Positions 16,284 through 24,695 of a DNA stretch of 64,000 bases are shown one piece after another; the stretch's first letter is position 1, and every line of letters begins with the position of its first letter. Origin of the DNA: Pelobacter seleniigenes DSM 18267 (GTDB lineage: Bacteria > Desulfobacterota > Desulfuromonadia > Desulfuromonadales > Geopsychrobacteraceae); assembly GCF_000711225.1 (NCBI RefSeq), contig NZ_JOMG01000004.1, positions 620,001 through 684,000 of the forward strand. The letters are read 5' to 3'. Position numbers and translations under genes: made by a program. A model generated the notes under the pieces. It made no database searches. It was not told the DNA's origin and saw nothing but the letters and a program-made list of their open reading frames with translations.

Positions 16284-17696
16284 TTGGAAAAACTACTGAT
16301 TGTTGACGATAGCAGTGAAATCAGAAAACAGCTTAAATGGGGGCTGGGTAAGGATTATCGCATTCTTTTGGCCGAGTCCGTGACCGAGGCGATCAGCTTG
16401 TTTGAGCAGCACCAGCCAGCTGTTGTGACCCTTGATCTGGGACTGCCGCCGGATATCGACGGCGCGACCGAAGGGCTGCGCTGTCTGCAACTTATTCTGC
16501 AAAGGCATCCTGAGACCAAGGTGATTGTTCTGTCCGGCAATGAGGAACATCAGAACGCCCTGGCGGCAGTCGATATGGGCGCTTACGATTTTTATCATAA
16601 ACCCATCGACCTGGCCGAGTTGAAAATTATCCTGTCGCGGGCTTTTCATGTCGCCGCACTTGAGCAGGAGAATCGTCGCTTGCAGGAGGCAACCTCACAG
16701 CGTGACAAGGGGTTTAGCGGTATTTTCGGCCAGTGCCCGCAAATGCAGAAGGTGTTTGCCACCATCAAAAAGGTGGCCTCGATAAATGTTCCGGTGCTTA
16801 TTCTTGGAGAAAGCGGCACCGGCAAAGAGGTTGTGGCTCAGGCTATTCACCGGCAGGGGGTGCGTGGGGAGCATAATTTTGTCGCCATAAACTGCGGGGC
16901 TATTCCGGAAAATCTCTTGGAATCAGAACTGTTCGGTCATGAGAAGGGGGCTTTTACCGGTGCCCAAAGTCGCGTTCTAGGCAAGGTTGAGTTTGCCGGG
17001 GGCGGAACCCTGTTTCTTGACGAAATCGGTGAAATGCCGACTTTGCTGCAGGTGAAATTGCTCCGTTTTCTCCAGGAAAAAGTCATCCAGCGGGTCGGCG
17101 GACGCGAAGATATCGCCGTGGATACGCGGATTATCGCTGCGACCAATATCGATATTGAACAATCGATCCGCAAAGGAGAGTTTCGGGAAGATCTTTTTTA
17201 TCGGATCGGAGTTATTGCCATTGATTTGCCGCCGTTGCGCGACCGTGGTGAAGATATCGAACTGCTGGCCAACGTTTTTTTACAACGTTTTTCCCAGGAA
17301 TTCGGGAAGAAGGTTCGAGGCTTCAGTTCCACGGCCATCAAGTGGCTGTATGATTATGACTGGCCGGGAAATGTGCGGGAACTGGAAAATAAAATCAAAC
17401 GAGCGATTGTCATGGCAGAGAATCCCATTGTTGAACCTTGGGATCTTGGTTTTATCGACAGAGAAGAAGAGGACGTCAATGGCACTGCACCTGCCCAGTC
17501 GGTCGGGGTCGCTGATGCCTTTCTGCCTGAAGGCCTGACCTTAAAAGAGGCCCGCTATCAGGTTGAACATCGCCTGCTGCAAGCCACCCTTGAAAAAACT
17601 CAAGGGAATATTCAGAAATCAGCTGAAATCCTGGGAGTCAGTCGACCGACTTTTTATGACCTGCTGAAGAAACATGGACTGCATCAGCCGGAATGA
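16284..17696 (+). CDS. prsR: XrtA-system NtrC-type response regulator PrsR
   Basis: A 470-residue sigma-54 activator. The receiver domain (1-125) has the phosphoacceptor Asp51. The AAA+ domain (about 145-385) carries Walker A GESGTGKE, the sigma-54-contacting loop GAFTGA and Walker B GGTLFLDEIGEM. The C terminus holds a Fis-type helix-turn-helix (ILGVSRPTFYDLLKKHGL). It is the expected partner of PrsK and would switch on sigma-54 promoters of PEP-CTERM and exopolysaccharide genes. Start is a TTG with AGGAGAGG upstream. I could not find a convincing -24/-12 site in front of the genes of this locus. Confidence 0.94.
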   Translation: MEKLLIVDDSSEIRKQLKWGLGKDYRILLAESVTEAISLFEQHQPAVVTLDLGLPPDIDGATEGLRCLQLILQRHPETKVIVLSGNEEHQNALAAVDMGAYDFYHKPIDLAELKIILSRAFHVAALEQENRRLQEATSQRDKGFSGIFGQCPQMQKVFATIKKVASINVPVLILGESGTGKEVVAQAIHRQGVRGEHNFVAINCGAIPENLLESELFGHEKGAFTGAQSRVLGKVEFAGGGTLFLDEIGEMPTLLQVKLLRFLQEKVIQRVGGREDIAVDTRIIAATNIDIEQSIRKGEFREDLFYRIGVIAIDLPPLRDRGEDIELLANVFLQRFSQEFGKKVRGFSSTAIKWLYDYDWPGNVRELENKIKRAIVMAENPIVEPWDLGFIDREEEDVNGTAPAQSVGVADAFLPEGLTLKEARYQVEHRLLQATLEKTQGNIQKSAEILGVSRPTFYDLLKKHGLHQPE

Positions 17697-17726
17697 CAAA
17701 TAGAACTCAACGTTTCATACTGCTAG

Positions 17727-17884
17727 TGTCCCGTTCGGTTAGTTATTTGAATTAATTTTGAGTCATTTTTGTTGCTGTCAAGGCGTGCCGCCGCAGGCCT
17801 ATCTGGGGCTAAGCCGAGAAGGCAGAAGGTAGACAGCGGCAAAAATGACCGGAATTGGGATAGAGAACTAACCGTACGGGAGAC
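17727..17884 (+). repeat. 158-bp palindromic repeat element
   Basis: The left arm TCCCGTTCGGTTAGTT, with TCATTTTTG and GCTGTC further in, is mirrored at the right end by AACTAACCGTACGGGA, CAAAAATGA and GACAGC. The arms are about 50 bases each and roughly 80 percent complementary, around a loop containing a GC-rich stretch. It encodes nothing and sits between the convergent prsR and fibronectin genes. A non-autonomous mobile element or a large transcription-stop structure are both possible. Confidence 0.7.
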
Positions 17885-17919
17885 GAGGGTAGAGCGACGT
17901 CCTCTGTGCTGCTTGCTAT

Positions 17920-18798
17920 TCAATTGGTCGTAAAGCTGTAAACGTCACTCTGATACTCAAGAGCAGCATTTGTTTCATCAACCGCGACAACTTTCCAGTA
18001 GTAGGTCGTTCCCGTTTCCAAATCATAGATGGTCTGAGAGGTGACCGTCCCCGTATCGACGGAACTGAACACGGTGCCCGAGGGTGTGGACCCGTTATCT
18101 ACCGTGCTGCCGTTATCACTGCCGCTGCCACTTCCCCCTCCGCCACCGCAGGCGGTCAGGGCAAGGCTTAAGGTCAGCAGCGCCCCTGCCATAAGGGGAG
18201 CGGGGTTCAGCCGTTGCCGGATTACTTTTATCCGCCCGAAAAAGAACACCAGCAAGGCGCTGAAAAAGAATGTTGGCAGCAGTTTGTGCGGAGGTGGGAG
18301 CTTCTTGATGGGAGAGACCGGAGGAAGCAATCCGGCGTTTTCGACTTCTTGGCGATCTGTGCCATAAAAAAGGATATAGGATACGTCATATCCGACCGGA
18401 GCGGCCTCCCATTCAAAAAGGACCGGTGAGAAAGCAGCCCTCTGTTGGTTGCTCGGTGAGACCAATTGCGGCTGCCAGCTGTTATTCACGATGTTGGAGA
18501 AGGTGCTTTCGTTGCCGCTGCCATCATAAGCCGTAACCGAGAAATAATAGACGGCATTGTCATCAAGCCCCGACAATTTTGCGCTGAGATTGTCTCCCAC
18601 ATCAATCGGCGAGTCCCCTTCGATGGCTCCTGTTCCTTCCAGAGGGAGTGTGTCATCGCCTTTGTTGTAATAAACCTTGTATCCGGCAACGGAATCCGAA
18701 GGGCTGGCATCCCAGGAAAGGGTAATATCTAAAGCAAAAGAGGGTGACGCCAGGCAGACCAGGAGGGTTACGAGGATTGAAATTAAGGATATTTTCAT
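17920..18798 (-). CDS. Secreted fibronectin type III protein with internal lipobox-like segment
   Basis: A 292-residue protein with an N-terminal signal peptide (residues 1-22, cleavage near SPSFA). A clear Fn3 domain follows at 23-108 (LSWDASPSDSVAGYKVYY ... YYFSVTAYDGSGNES). A second Fn3-like module begins at about 118 (FSPVLFEWEAAPVGYDVSYI) and ends at the C terminus (GTTYYWKVVAVDETN ... YSFTTN). Residues about 160-225 interrupt it with two hydrophobic stretches, the second ending LALTACGGGG, which looks like a lipoprotein signal. The protein is likely envelope-associated. No binding partner or enzyme activity can be assigned. It is divergent from the Crp/Fnr gene. Confidence 0.7.
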   Translation of the reverse strand: MKISLISILVTLLVCLASPSFALDITLSWDASPSDSVAGYKVYYNKGDDTLPLEGTGAIEGDSPIDVGDNLSAKLSGLDDNAVYYFSVTAYDGSGNESTFSNIVNNSWQPQLVSPSNQQRAAFSPVLFEWEAAPVGYDVSYILFYGTDRQEVENAGLLPPVSPIKKLPPPHKLLPTFFFSALLVFFFGRIKVIRQRLNPAPLMAGALLTLSLALTACGGGGGSGSGSDNGSTVDNGSTPSGTVFSSVDTGTVTSQTIYDLETGTTYYWKVVAVDETNAALEYQSDVYSFTTN

Positions 18799-19165
18799 AT
18801 GGGATCAACTTTTCATTTGTGATGAATTATTAATTTGGCAGTTGCAAATTATCGATTTTATAACAGATGCTGTTGAGAAAGTAAACCCTGCAAAGTGTTG
18901 TTTTATAAGAAGTTTTATTTCTTATGAATTGGTTAATAATTTAAGATACTTGCACGTCTGGTGATGAAATGGCAGGCTGACTCATTAAAATATTACCCTT
19001 TTTGTCTTAAATAGGGTCGATAATTCGGCAGGTGTGACCAGTCCTTGCTCCTGCTTGGATCACCAACTGCTTTGCCACGGTTGAGGGGCTGCTCTGGTGT
19101 ATCCGATGCCTATATGATATTTTGGCAATTCGTGATGGGAGCATTCATATATTGATAGGAAGATT
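18799..19165. other. Divergent intergenic region
   Basis: This AT-rich 367-base stretch lies between the divergently transcribed fibronectin and Crp/Fnr genes. A possible rightward promoter is TTGGCA at 18835-18840 with TATAAC at 18859-18864 (18-base spacer). I found no clear Fnr or HcpR palindrome and no ORF worth calling. Confidence 0.4.
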
Positions 19166-19843
19166 ATGATTCGTTTTGATGTGATACAGCATTGTCACCT
19201 GTTTGCCGGGTTGACCGAGGGTGATATCGGGCTTCTTTCTTCGATTATCAAAGTGCGCTCATGCTCTCGCGGGGAGATTCTTTTTGAGGAGGGGGAGCGG
19301 GCTACAGGCTTTTATGTCGTGGCCACAGGGAAAGTCAAAATCTATAAATTGTCTCCCGGCGGCAAGGAGCGAATCCTCCATGTGGTCCAGCCTGGGAATA
19401 GTTTTGCTGATGCAGCTATTTTTGCCGATGGCTGCTATCCCGCTTTTGCCGAAACCCTGACAGCGGCGGAGCTGTATTTTTTCCCAAAAAATGACTTTCT
19501 GCAGCTGCTCCATGACCATTCACAGTTATCAATCAATATGATTGCAGGCCTGGCCAGGTATCTGCGCCAGTTCACGACCCAGATTGAAGACTTGACCTTC
19601 AGGGATGTTCCAGCCCGGCTGGCCCGTTACTTACTCAGTCTGGCCGACCATGGCAAGGGCAGCCTGAGCCTCCCTGTGGCCAAAGCCCAGCTTGCCTCCA
19701 ATTTGGGCACCACCAGTGAGACTTTGTCGCGAACGTTGCGGAAACTGTCCGATGAAGAAATCATCCAGGTAGCTGGGAAAAAGATTGAGATCCTGGATGC
19801 CGATCGCTTGTATGAATTGTCGGAAGGTTTTCGTGATGAGTGA
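19166..19843 (+). CDS. Crp/Fnr family transcriptional regulator (HcpR/DNR-like)
   Basis: A 225-residue regulator with a cyclic-nucleotide-binding-type beta-roll sensor domain (residues about 10-120; FEEGERATGFYVVATGKVKI), a dimer helix and a winged helix-turn-helix. The recognition helix lies in LASNLGTTSETLSRTLRKL. There is no N-terminal cysteine cluster, so it is not an oxygen-sensing Fe-S Fnr. The Thr-Ser-Glu-Thr recognition helix resembles HcpR and DNR proteins, which sense nitric oxide or related stress through haem. The YgbA-type gene starting 81 bases downstream supports a nitrosative-stress role. The ligand is inferred. Confidence 0.85.
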   Translation: MIRFDVIQHCHLFAGLTEGDIGLLSSIIKVRSCSRGEILFEEGERATGFYVVATGKVKIYKLSPGGKERILHVVQPGNSFADAAIFADGCYPAFAETLTAAELYFFPKNDFLQLLHDHSQLSINMIAGLARYLRQFTTQIEDLTFRDVPARLARYLLSLADHGKGSLSLPVAKAQLASNLGTTSETLSRTLRKLSDEEIIQVAGKKIEILDADRLYELSEGFRDE

Positions 19844-19924
19844 GGGAGCGTCTCAAATGCCGGCAGTTCAAGAAATTTGACGGAAATCAATTTTTGCAGG
19901 AATCGTTTCTGTTATTCTGGCGGT

Positions 19925-20299
19925 ATGAATCGAGATCTTGCTGAGCATTCCGAATTAACTTCCAGGGAAAAAAAAGACCTGAAGGTTTTGGCCTTATTTA
20001 CCTGGGTTTATTGCCGTGACCATCATCGTGACCAGATTGTTGAGAAGAATGATCCGACAGTCGCTTCCTTTCAAATTCCAAAACGTTTTCGCTATTGCCC
20101 TGAATGTTGGAGTTTTCTGAACTATGCCATCAGTCGGCGTCTGCAGTGTCCGCTGGAGGATAAGCCGACCTGCAAACACTGTCATATTCACTGCTACCGT
20201 CCCGGTCATCGGGACAGGGTTCGTGAAATCATGCGCTATTCCGGTAAGAAACTGCTGAAAAGAGGGCGTCTTGATCTCTTGGTGCATTTTCTATTCTGA
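19925..20299 (+). CDS. Nitrous oxide-stimulated promoter family protein (YgbA-like)
   Basis: A 124-residue cysteine-rich protein matching the YgbA_NO family: EKKDLKVLALFTWVYCRDHH near the N terminus, then RYCPECWSFLNYAISR, CPLEDKPTCKHCHIHCY and a basic tail GHRDRVREIMRYSGKK. Six or more conserved cysteines suggest metal binding. In enterobacteria ygbA is induced by nitric oxide and helps recovery from nitrosative stress; the biochemical function is unsettled. The ATG at 19925 matches the usual family start; an upstream in-frame start would add 16 unrelated residues. It follows the Crp/Fnr gene on the same strand, and the two may form one unit. Confidence 0.85.
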   Translation: MNRDLAEHSELTSREKKDLKVLALFTWVYCRDHHRDQIVEKNDPTVASFQIPKRFRYCPECWSFLNYAISRRLQCPLEDKPTCKHCHIHCYRPGHRDRVREIMRYSGKKLLKRGRLDLLVHFLF

Positions 20300-20663
20300 T
20301 GCTTTCTGCTCAGCTCTTCACCCTTGGCAATTGTCAAGTCCGTTGACGCCGCGGCTGTTTTGGCTGTGGCGCGGGGGAATGTCGTTTTTTATTTAAAAGA
20401 ATCAATAGGTTAAGAGCATATCGTTGGTTCCGATGGCTTACTCCTCGTTGCTGCTGGCGGCATTTTTAATCTTCTGTCAGATCCCGTGCCTGCCCTGGAT
20501 TTTTAATGTAACGCGCTAAAATAACTATTTTATCTTGAGTGACAGAGCATATCCTGCTAGTCTTGTCTAATAAGAGAGTTATTATTATAATTTTCAGGTT
20601 GCGTGCGACTGATTATCCAGGTTTTAGGTCTGCGTAGCTATATTTACCAAAAGGAGACGTTGA
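20300..20663. other. Intergenic region with hairpin and promoter
   Basis: The 364 bases between the YgbA-like gene and the response regulator carry a GC-rich hairpin near 20346-20372 (CGCCGCGGC pairing with GCTGTGGCG). It may terminate the upstream transcript, though its T-run is displaced. A strong-looking promoter lies just before the regulator and is listed separately. No other gene is apparent. Confidence 0.4.
20563..20591 (+). promoter_or_regulatory. Sigma-70-type promoter of the response regulator gene
   Basis: TTGTCT at 20563-20568 and a perfect TATAAT at 20586-20591 are separated by 17 bases. They stand 72 bases ahead of the response regulator start codon. Confidence 0.6.
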
Positions 20664-21335
20664 ATGCAGATTCTCGTTGTAGAAGATGAAAAAAAGGTAG
20701 CAAGTTTTATTCAACGGGGGCTTGAAGAGGAAGGTTTTACGGTCGATGTCGCCTACGATGGGGAAGAAGGAGTCACGAAAGCCACGGCCAAGACTTTCGA
20801 TTTGATCCTGATGGATGTCATGCTGCCTAAAAAGGATGGCCTGACCGCCATCAAGGAATTGCGTGAAAAGGACATTTCGACGCCGGTTTTGTGCCTGACT
20901 GCACGTGATTCGGTTGATGACAAAGTTAATGGACTTGATATCGGTGCTGACGACTATTTAGCCAAGCCTTTCGCTTTTGCCGAGTTGGTTGCGCGTTGCC
21001 GTGCATTGATCAGAAGAGGATCGAAAGATCGTGGTGCGGAAATCTTTTTTGCCGATCTGCGTCTTGACCCCGTTGCTCACAAGGTCTGGCGTGGAGACCA
21101 TGAAATTGATCTGACCTCCAAAGAATACGCGCTGATGGAATACTTCATGCGCAATCCCAACCGCGTGTTGACTCGGGCCATGATTGCTGAAAACGTGTGG
21201 GATTATACGTTTGACTCATTCACGAATATCATTGATGTTTATGTGAATTACCTGCGTAACAAGGTTGATCGTGATTACGAGAAGAAACTGATTCATACGG
21301 TGCGGGGGCAAGGCTACATGCTCAAGGAATCCTGA
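20664..21335 (+). CDS. OmpR/PhoB-type response regulator (orphan)
   Basis: The 223-residue protein has a receiver domain (1-118; acidic pocket Glu7/Asp8, phosphoacceptor Asp51 in LMDVMLP, Thr and Lys in LTARD and AKPF). A winged-helix DNA-binding domain follows (about 127-222; LTSKEYALMEYFMRNPNRVLT and HTVRGQGYMLK). It resembles the CopR/QseB/MprA branch. No sensor kinase gene is adjacent: a terminator follows and the next genes are on the other strand. The cognate kinase is therefore elsewhere or not required. AAGGAGA precedes the ATG. Confidence 0.92.
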   Translation: MQILVVEDEKKVASFIQRGLEEEGFTVDVAYDGEEGVTKATAKTFDLILMDVMLPKKDGLTAIKELREKDISTPVLCLTARDSVDDKVNGLDIGADDYLAKPFAFAELVARCRALIRRGSKDRGAEIFFADLRLDPVAHKVWRGDHEIDLTSKEYALMEYFMRNPNRVLTRAMIAENVWDYTFDSFTNIIDVYVNYLRNKVDRDYEKKLIHTVRGQGYMLKES

Positions 21336-21369
21336 GCAGCTGTTTTTTGATTTAAAACCGATAACCACC

Positions 21370-21402
21370 AAAGCGATCAGCGTCATGCTGGTCGCTTTTT
21401 TT
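21370..21402 (+). terminator. Rho-independent terminator after response regulator
   Basis: AAAGCGATCAGC pairs with GCTGGTCGCTTT around a GTCAT loop and is followed by a run of seven T bases. Confidence 0.85.
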
Positions 21403-21433
21403 GTAGAGGTCTGTTCGTTTAACCTGAAATGAT

Positions 21434-21467
21434 CCGGGCAGGCAAACTGATTTGTTCGCCTGCCCGG
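21434..21467 (-). terminator. Strong hairpin downstream of tpiA
   Basis: A perfect 10-bp stem (CCGGGCAGGC/GCCTGCCCGG) with a 14-base loop lies 37 bases past the tpiA stop. On the minus strand it lacks a long T-run, so it may act as a weak terminator or an mRNA 3' end protector. Confidence 0.5.
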
Positions 21468-21503
21468 AATTGAGTTCAGGAGGAGCTGATTTTCTGCTTC
21501 GAA

Positions 21504-22259
21504 TTAACTCTGAAACTTAATAATCCGCAAGAAATCCTCAGCATTAAGGCTGGCGCCTCCGACCAGCGCACCGTCAATATCGTCCTGGGCCATCAAGCCG
21601 TCCACATTACCGGGCTTAACACTGCCGCCGTAAAGAATGCGGACCGCAGCGGCAACCTCGGGCGTAAACAGTCCCTGGACGAGGCCGCGAATAAACGAGT
21701 GTGCTTCCTGGGCCTGCTCATCTGTCGCGGTTTTTCCTGTGCCGATCGCCCAGACCGGTTCGTACGCGATGACAATCCGCTCCATCTGCTCTGCGGTCAG
21801 ACCGGCGAGGCCGCCTTTGACCTGGCGGGTTAAGACCTCCAGCATCTGATCCGTTTCGCGCTCTTCCAGGGTTTCGCCAATGCACAAAATCGGGTTCAAA
21901 CCGGTTTCGAGGCACTTGAGGACTTTCTGATTGATGAACTCATCTGTTTCGGAAAACAGCTGGCGCCGTTCAGAGTGGCCGATGATGACATAGCCGCAGC
22001 CGGCGTCTTTGAGCTGGGCCGGGGAGACTTCTCCGGTAAATGCTCCCTGATCGGCAGGATAACAGTTTTGAGCGGCCAGCCCGATGTGGGTGTCACCGAC
22101 CACCTGATTGACGGCGGCGAGGGCGGTAAAGACCGGGGCAATGACAATATCGCGATCCTTGACGTCGGCCGTACCGACAAACAGCTGCTGAGCCAGGTCG
22201 CGGGATTCCGCGAGGGTTTTATGGAGTTTCCAGTTACCGGCAATAAATGGTCTGCGCAT
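21504..22259 (-). CDS. tpiA: Triosephosphate isomerase
   Basis: A 251-residue TIM-barrel enzyme interconverting dihydroxyacetone phosphate and glyceraldehyde 3-phosphate. The signature residues are present: Asn and Lys in FIAGNWKLHKT, His in VIIGHSERRQLF and the catalytic Glu in VIAYEPVWAIGTG, with loop 6 directly after. ILYGGSVKPGN and GALVGGASL form the phosphate-binding end. Length is normal (about 250). It lies 15 bases after pgk on the minus strand, so the two are one glycolytic operon. Confidence 0.97.
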   Translation of the reverse strand: MRRPFIAGNWKLHKTLAESRDLAQQLFVGTADVKDRDIVIAPVFTALAAVNQVVGDTHIGLAAQNCYPADQGAFTGEVSPAQLKDAGCGYVIIGHSERRQLFSETDEFINQKVLKCLETGLNPILCIGETLEERETDQMLEVLTRQVKGGLAGLTAEQMERIVIAYEPVWAIGTGKTATDEQAQEAHSFIRGLVQGLFTPEVAAAVRILYGGSVKPGNVDGLMAQDDIDGALVGGASLNAEDFLRIIKFQS

Positions 22260-22274
22260 GATGTTCTCCTGTTA

Positions 22275-23465
22275 TCATTTGTCAGTGAGGGCAACAACTC
22301 CAGGGAGGGCTTTGCCTTCCAAAAACTCCAGAGAGGCACCACCGCCGGTGGAAATATGGGTCATTTTGTCCTGCAGGTTGGATTTGTTGACTGCGGCGAC
22401 GGAGTCTCCACCACCGATAATAGAGAGACAATCCGCCGCAGCCAGTGCTTCGGCAACGGCAAAGGTTCCCTTGGCAAAAGCGTCGAACTCAAACACGCCC
22501 ATCGGCCCGTTCCAGACTACCGTTTTTGCCGTACTGATTTTTTTTGCATAGAGCTTGATGGTCTCCGGGCCGATATCCAGTCCCATGCCGACGGCGGGAA
22601 AATCGGCGTTGCCGGCAATCTTACTGGGACTGTCCGAGGCAAAGGCCTCGGCAACGACATGATCCGTCGGCAACAGGAATTCGACCTTTTTCTCCTTGGC
22701 CATGGTCAACAGATCGCCTGCCAGGGCAATGCGGTCCTCTTCGACCAATGATTGACCGACCTCTATCCCCTGGGCTTTCAGGAAAGTGTAAGCCATCCCG
22801 CCGCCGATGAGAATACTGTCGACTTTGCTCAGCAGGTTTTCAATGACGGTAATCTTGTCACTGACCTTGGCCCCGCCCAGGATGGCGACAAACGGTCGTT
22901 CCGGGTTGGCCAGGGCGCTGCCGAGATACTGCAGCTCTTTCTGCATCAGATAACCGGCAACTGCCGGCTGGAGCAACCGGGCGACTCCTTCGGTTGAAGC
23001 ATGGGCGCGATGGGCAGTGCCGAAAGCATCGTTGACGTAGATTTCGGCGAGTGATGCGAGCTTTTTCGCAAACTCGGGATCGTTCTTGGTCTCGCCCTGA
23101 TGAAAACGGACATTTTCCAGCAGCATGACCGAACCGTTGTTCAACTGCTCGGCCAGCATGTTGATGTTTGGCCCAACGCAATCAGGGGCCATGATGACCT
23201 GTTTGCCGAGCAGGTTGCTCAGATGGGTGGCGACCGGGCACAAACTGAAAGCCGGATCCGGAGCTCCTTTGGGGCGGCCGAGGTGGGAGGCCAGAATAAC
23301 CTTGGCGCCCTGGTCAACCAGGTAACGGATGGTCGGTAAGGCGGCCTGGATGCGTGTGTCATCGGTGATTGTTCCTTCATCGTTGATGGGAACATTGAAA
23401 TCGACCCGGCAAAACACCCGTTTCCCGGTTACGGCGATATCTTCTATGGTTTTTTTTTCGAACAT
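22275..23465 (-). CDS. pgk: Phosphoglycerate kinase
   Basis: A 396-residue two-domain kinase of glycolysis/gluconeogenesis that transfers phosphate between 1,3-bisphosphoglycerate and ADP. It shows the N-terminal signature [14 protein letters not shown], the substrate-binding region [20 protein letters not shown], and the C-terminal nucleotide site [17 protein letters not shown] with GGGDSVAAV. The start at 23465 (MFEKKTIED) has AAGGAG upstream and gives the normal family length; an upstream in-frame ATG would add 24 atypical residues. It is the first gene of the pgk-tpiA unit and is divergent from the YycJ-type gene. Confidence 0.97.
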   Translation of the reverse strand: MFEKKTIEDIAVTGKRVFCRVDFNVPINDEGTITDDTRIQAALPTIRYLVDQGAKVILASHLGRPKGAPDPAFSLCPVATHLSNLLGKQVIMAPDCVGPNINMLAEQLNNGSVMLLENVRFHQGETKNDPEFAKKLASLAEIYVNDAFGTAHRAHASTEGVARLLQPAVAGYLMQKELQYLGSALANPERPFVAILGGAKVSDKITVIENLLSKVDSILIGGGMAYTFLKAQGIEVGQSLVEEDRIALAGDLLTMAKEKKVEFLLPTDHVVAEAFASDSPSKIAGNADFPAVGMGLDIGPETIKLYAKKISTAKTVVWNGPMGVFEFDAFAKGTFAVAEALAAADCLSIIGGGDSVAAVNKSNLQDKMTHISTGGGASLEFLEGKALPGVVALTDK

Positions 23466-23737
23466 GCTGACTCCTTGCACTGGTGAAAAAATCCTTGTTG
23501 CTTCATAGTATAAAAGATCAGAACATAAATGCGACATTGAATAATGTTAATTTCTGCTGCCTTGGGCAGCCCGTTGCCCGCCCGGGTGGATACCTGCTCA
23601 AGAGTACATAAAAACAGGGCCTTTGCAAATCTCTTTTGCGCTAAAATCCTGACCCTTGGGGGTGCTTTTCTACTTGCAGCAGGAGAGGAATTTAGGTATA
23701 AGGGCAACGCCTTCAGGTGACGAAAGGAAACGGTGTC

Positions 23738-24571
23738 GTGCGGGTATGTTTACTGGCCAGCGGAAGTCGCGGGAACAGTGCTTTAATTGAGGCAGACGAC
23801 TGCAGGTTATTGATTGACGCCGGACTGTCGGGGAAAGAAACGGAACGCCGTCTGGCCACGCTCGGCCTGACCGGGGAAGACTTGAACGCCATCCTCGTGA
23901 CCCACGAACACCATGATCATGTCGGCGGTATCGGCCCATTGGCGCGCCGTTACAAGCTGCCGGTCTATATTGACCGGCAAACCCATGCCGCCTTACCAAA
24001 ACTTGGAATCATTGAAGATTTGCATCATTTTATTGCCGGGGAAAGTTTTTCTTTCCGCGGGTTAGCCATATCTTCATTTTCCACGACCCATGATGCCGTT
24101 AATCCGGTCGGTTTCACGATTGATTCGTCCGAAGGAAAGATCGGGTTTGCCACCGACCTGGGCATGCCGACCCGGCTTGCCGCAGACCAATTGAAACAGT
24201 GCCGGGTGCTGGTTCTCGAAGCCAACCATGATGAACAGATGCTGCAAGACGGGCCTTATCCCTGGTCTTTGAAACAGCGCATTCGCAGTCGTCATGGCCA
24301 TTTGTCCAATGTCGAAGCCGGCCGCTTGCTGGAGGATATTCGTTGGCCAGGACTGGAGGCTTTGTTTCTTGCACACCTGAGCGAGGAGAACAACTGTCCT
24401 GACCTGGCGACGACATTTTTTACCGGAGCCTTTGAACCTTTCGGGCTGTTTCCTCAAATCATTATCGGTAGGCAGCATGAAGCAAGTCTATGTTTTTCCA
24501 GTAAAGAAACGGACGGAGGATCGTTTGGGATGCCCGGGGCAGGCTATCCCCAAGTGAATGATATCTCCTGA
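23738..24571 (+). CDS. MBL-fold metallohydrolase, YycJ/WalJ-like
   Basis: A metallo-beta-lactamase-fold protein of about 277 residues. The N terminus VCLLASGSRGNSALIEA and the zinc motif THEHHDHVGG are typical of the YycJ (WalJ) subfamily. ATDLGMPT, LVLEANHD and SRHGHLSN supply the other metal ligands. YycJ proteins are proposed to have exonuclease or cell-wall-linked roles; the substrate is not settled. I prefer the GTG at 23738 because it is well spaced from AAAGGA and gives the family N terminus; a GTG at 23717 would add seven residues. The C-terminal 40 residues are not conserved in the family. Confidence 0.85.
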   Translation: MRVCLLASGSRGNSALIEADDCRLLIDAGLSGKETERRLATLGLTGEDLNAILVTHEHHDHVGGIGPLARRYKLPVYIDRQTHAALPKLGIIEDLHHFIAGESFSFRGLAISSFSTTHDAVNPVGFTIDSSEGKIGFATDLGMPTRLAADQLKQCRVLVLEANHDEQMLQDGPYPWSLKQRIRSRHGHLSNVEAGRLLEDIRWPGLEALFLAHLSEENNCPDLATTFFTGAFEPFGLFPQIIIGRQHEASLCFSSKETDGGSFGMPGAGYPQVNDIS

Positions 24572-24626
24572 ACTCCTGGGTTAAGGCAATAGATCGGGCC
24601 TCATTTTTTAGCACGAATTTGTTAAA

Positions 24627-24666
24627 TGTCCCGCTACAGCGGGCTTCTCAATGAATCGGTTGAGAA
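24627..24666 (+). promoter_or_regulatory. Paired small hairpins in purL leader
   Basis: Upstream of purL two short stems follow each other: CCCGC-TACA-GCGGG, then TTCTCAA-TGAATCGG-TTGAGAA. They could be a leader structure, or the end of the preceding transcript. Neither matches a purine riboswitch or PurR operator that I recognise. Confidence 0.3.
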
Positions 24667-24695
24667 ATCAGAATTTAAACTGATGGAGCAAGTAA

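Noticed and set aside
21975-22751. 258-codon plus-strand frame across tpiA and pgk
   Set aside because: It lies opposite two conserved glycolytic genes and spans their junction; no domain or ribosome site supports it.
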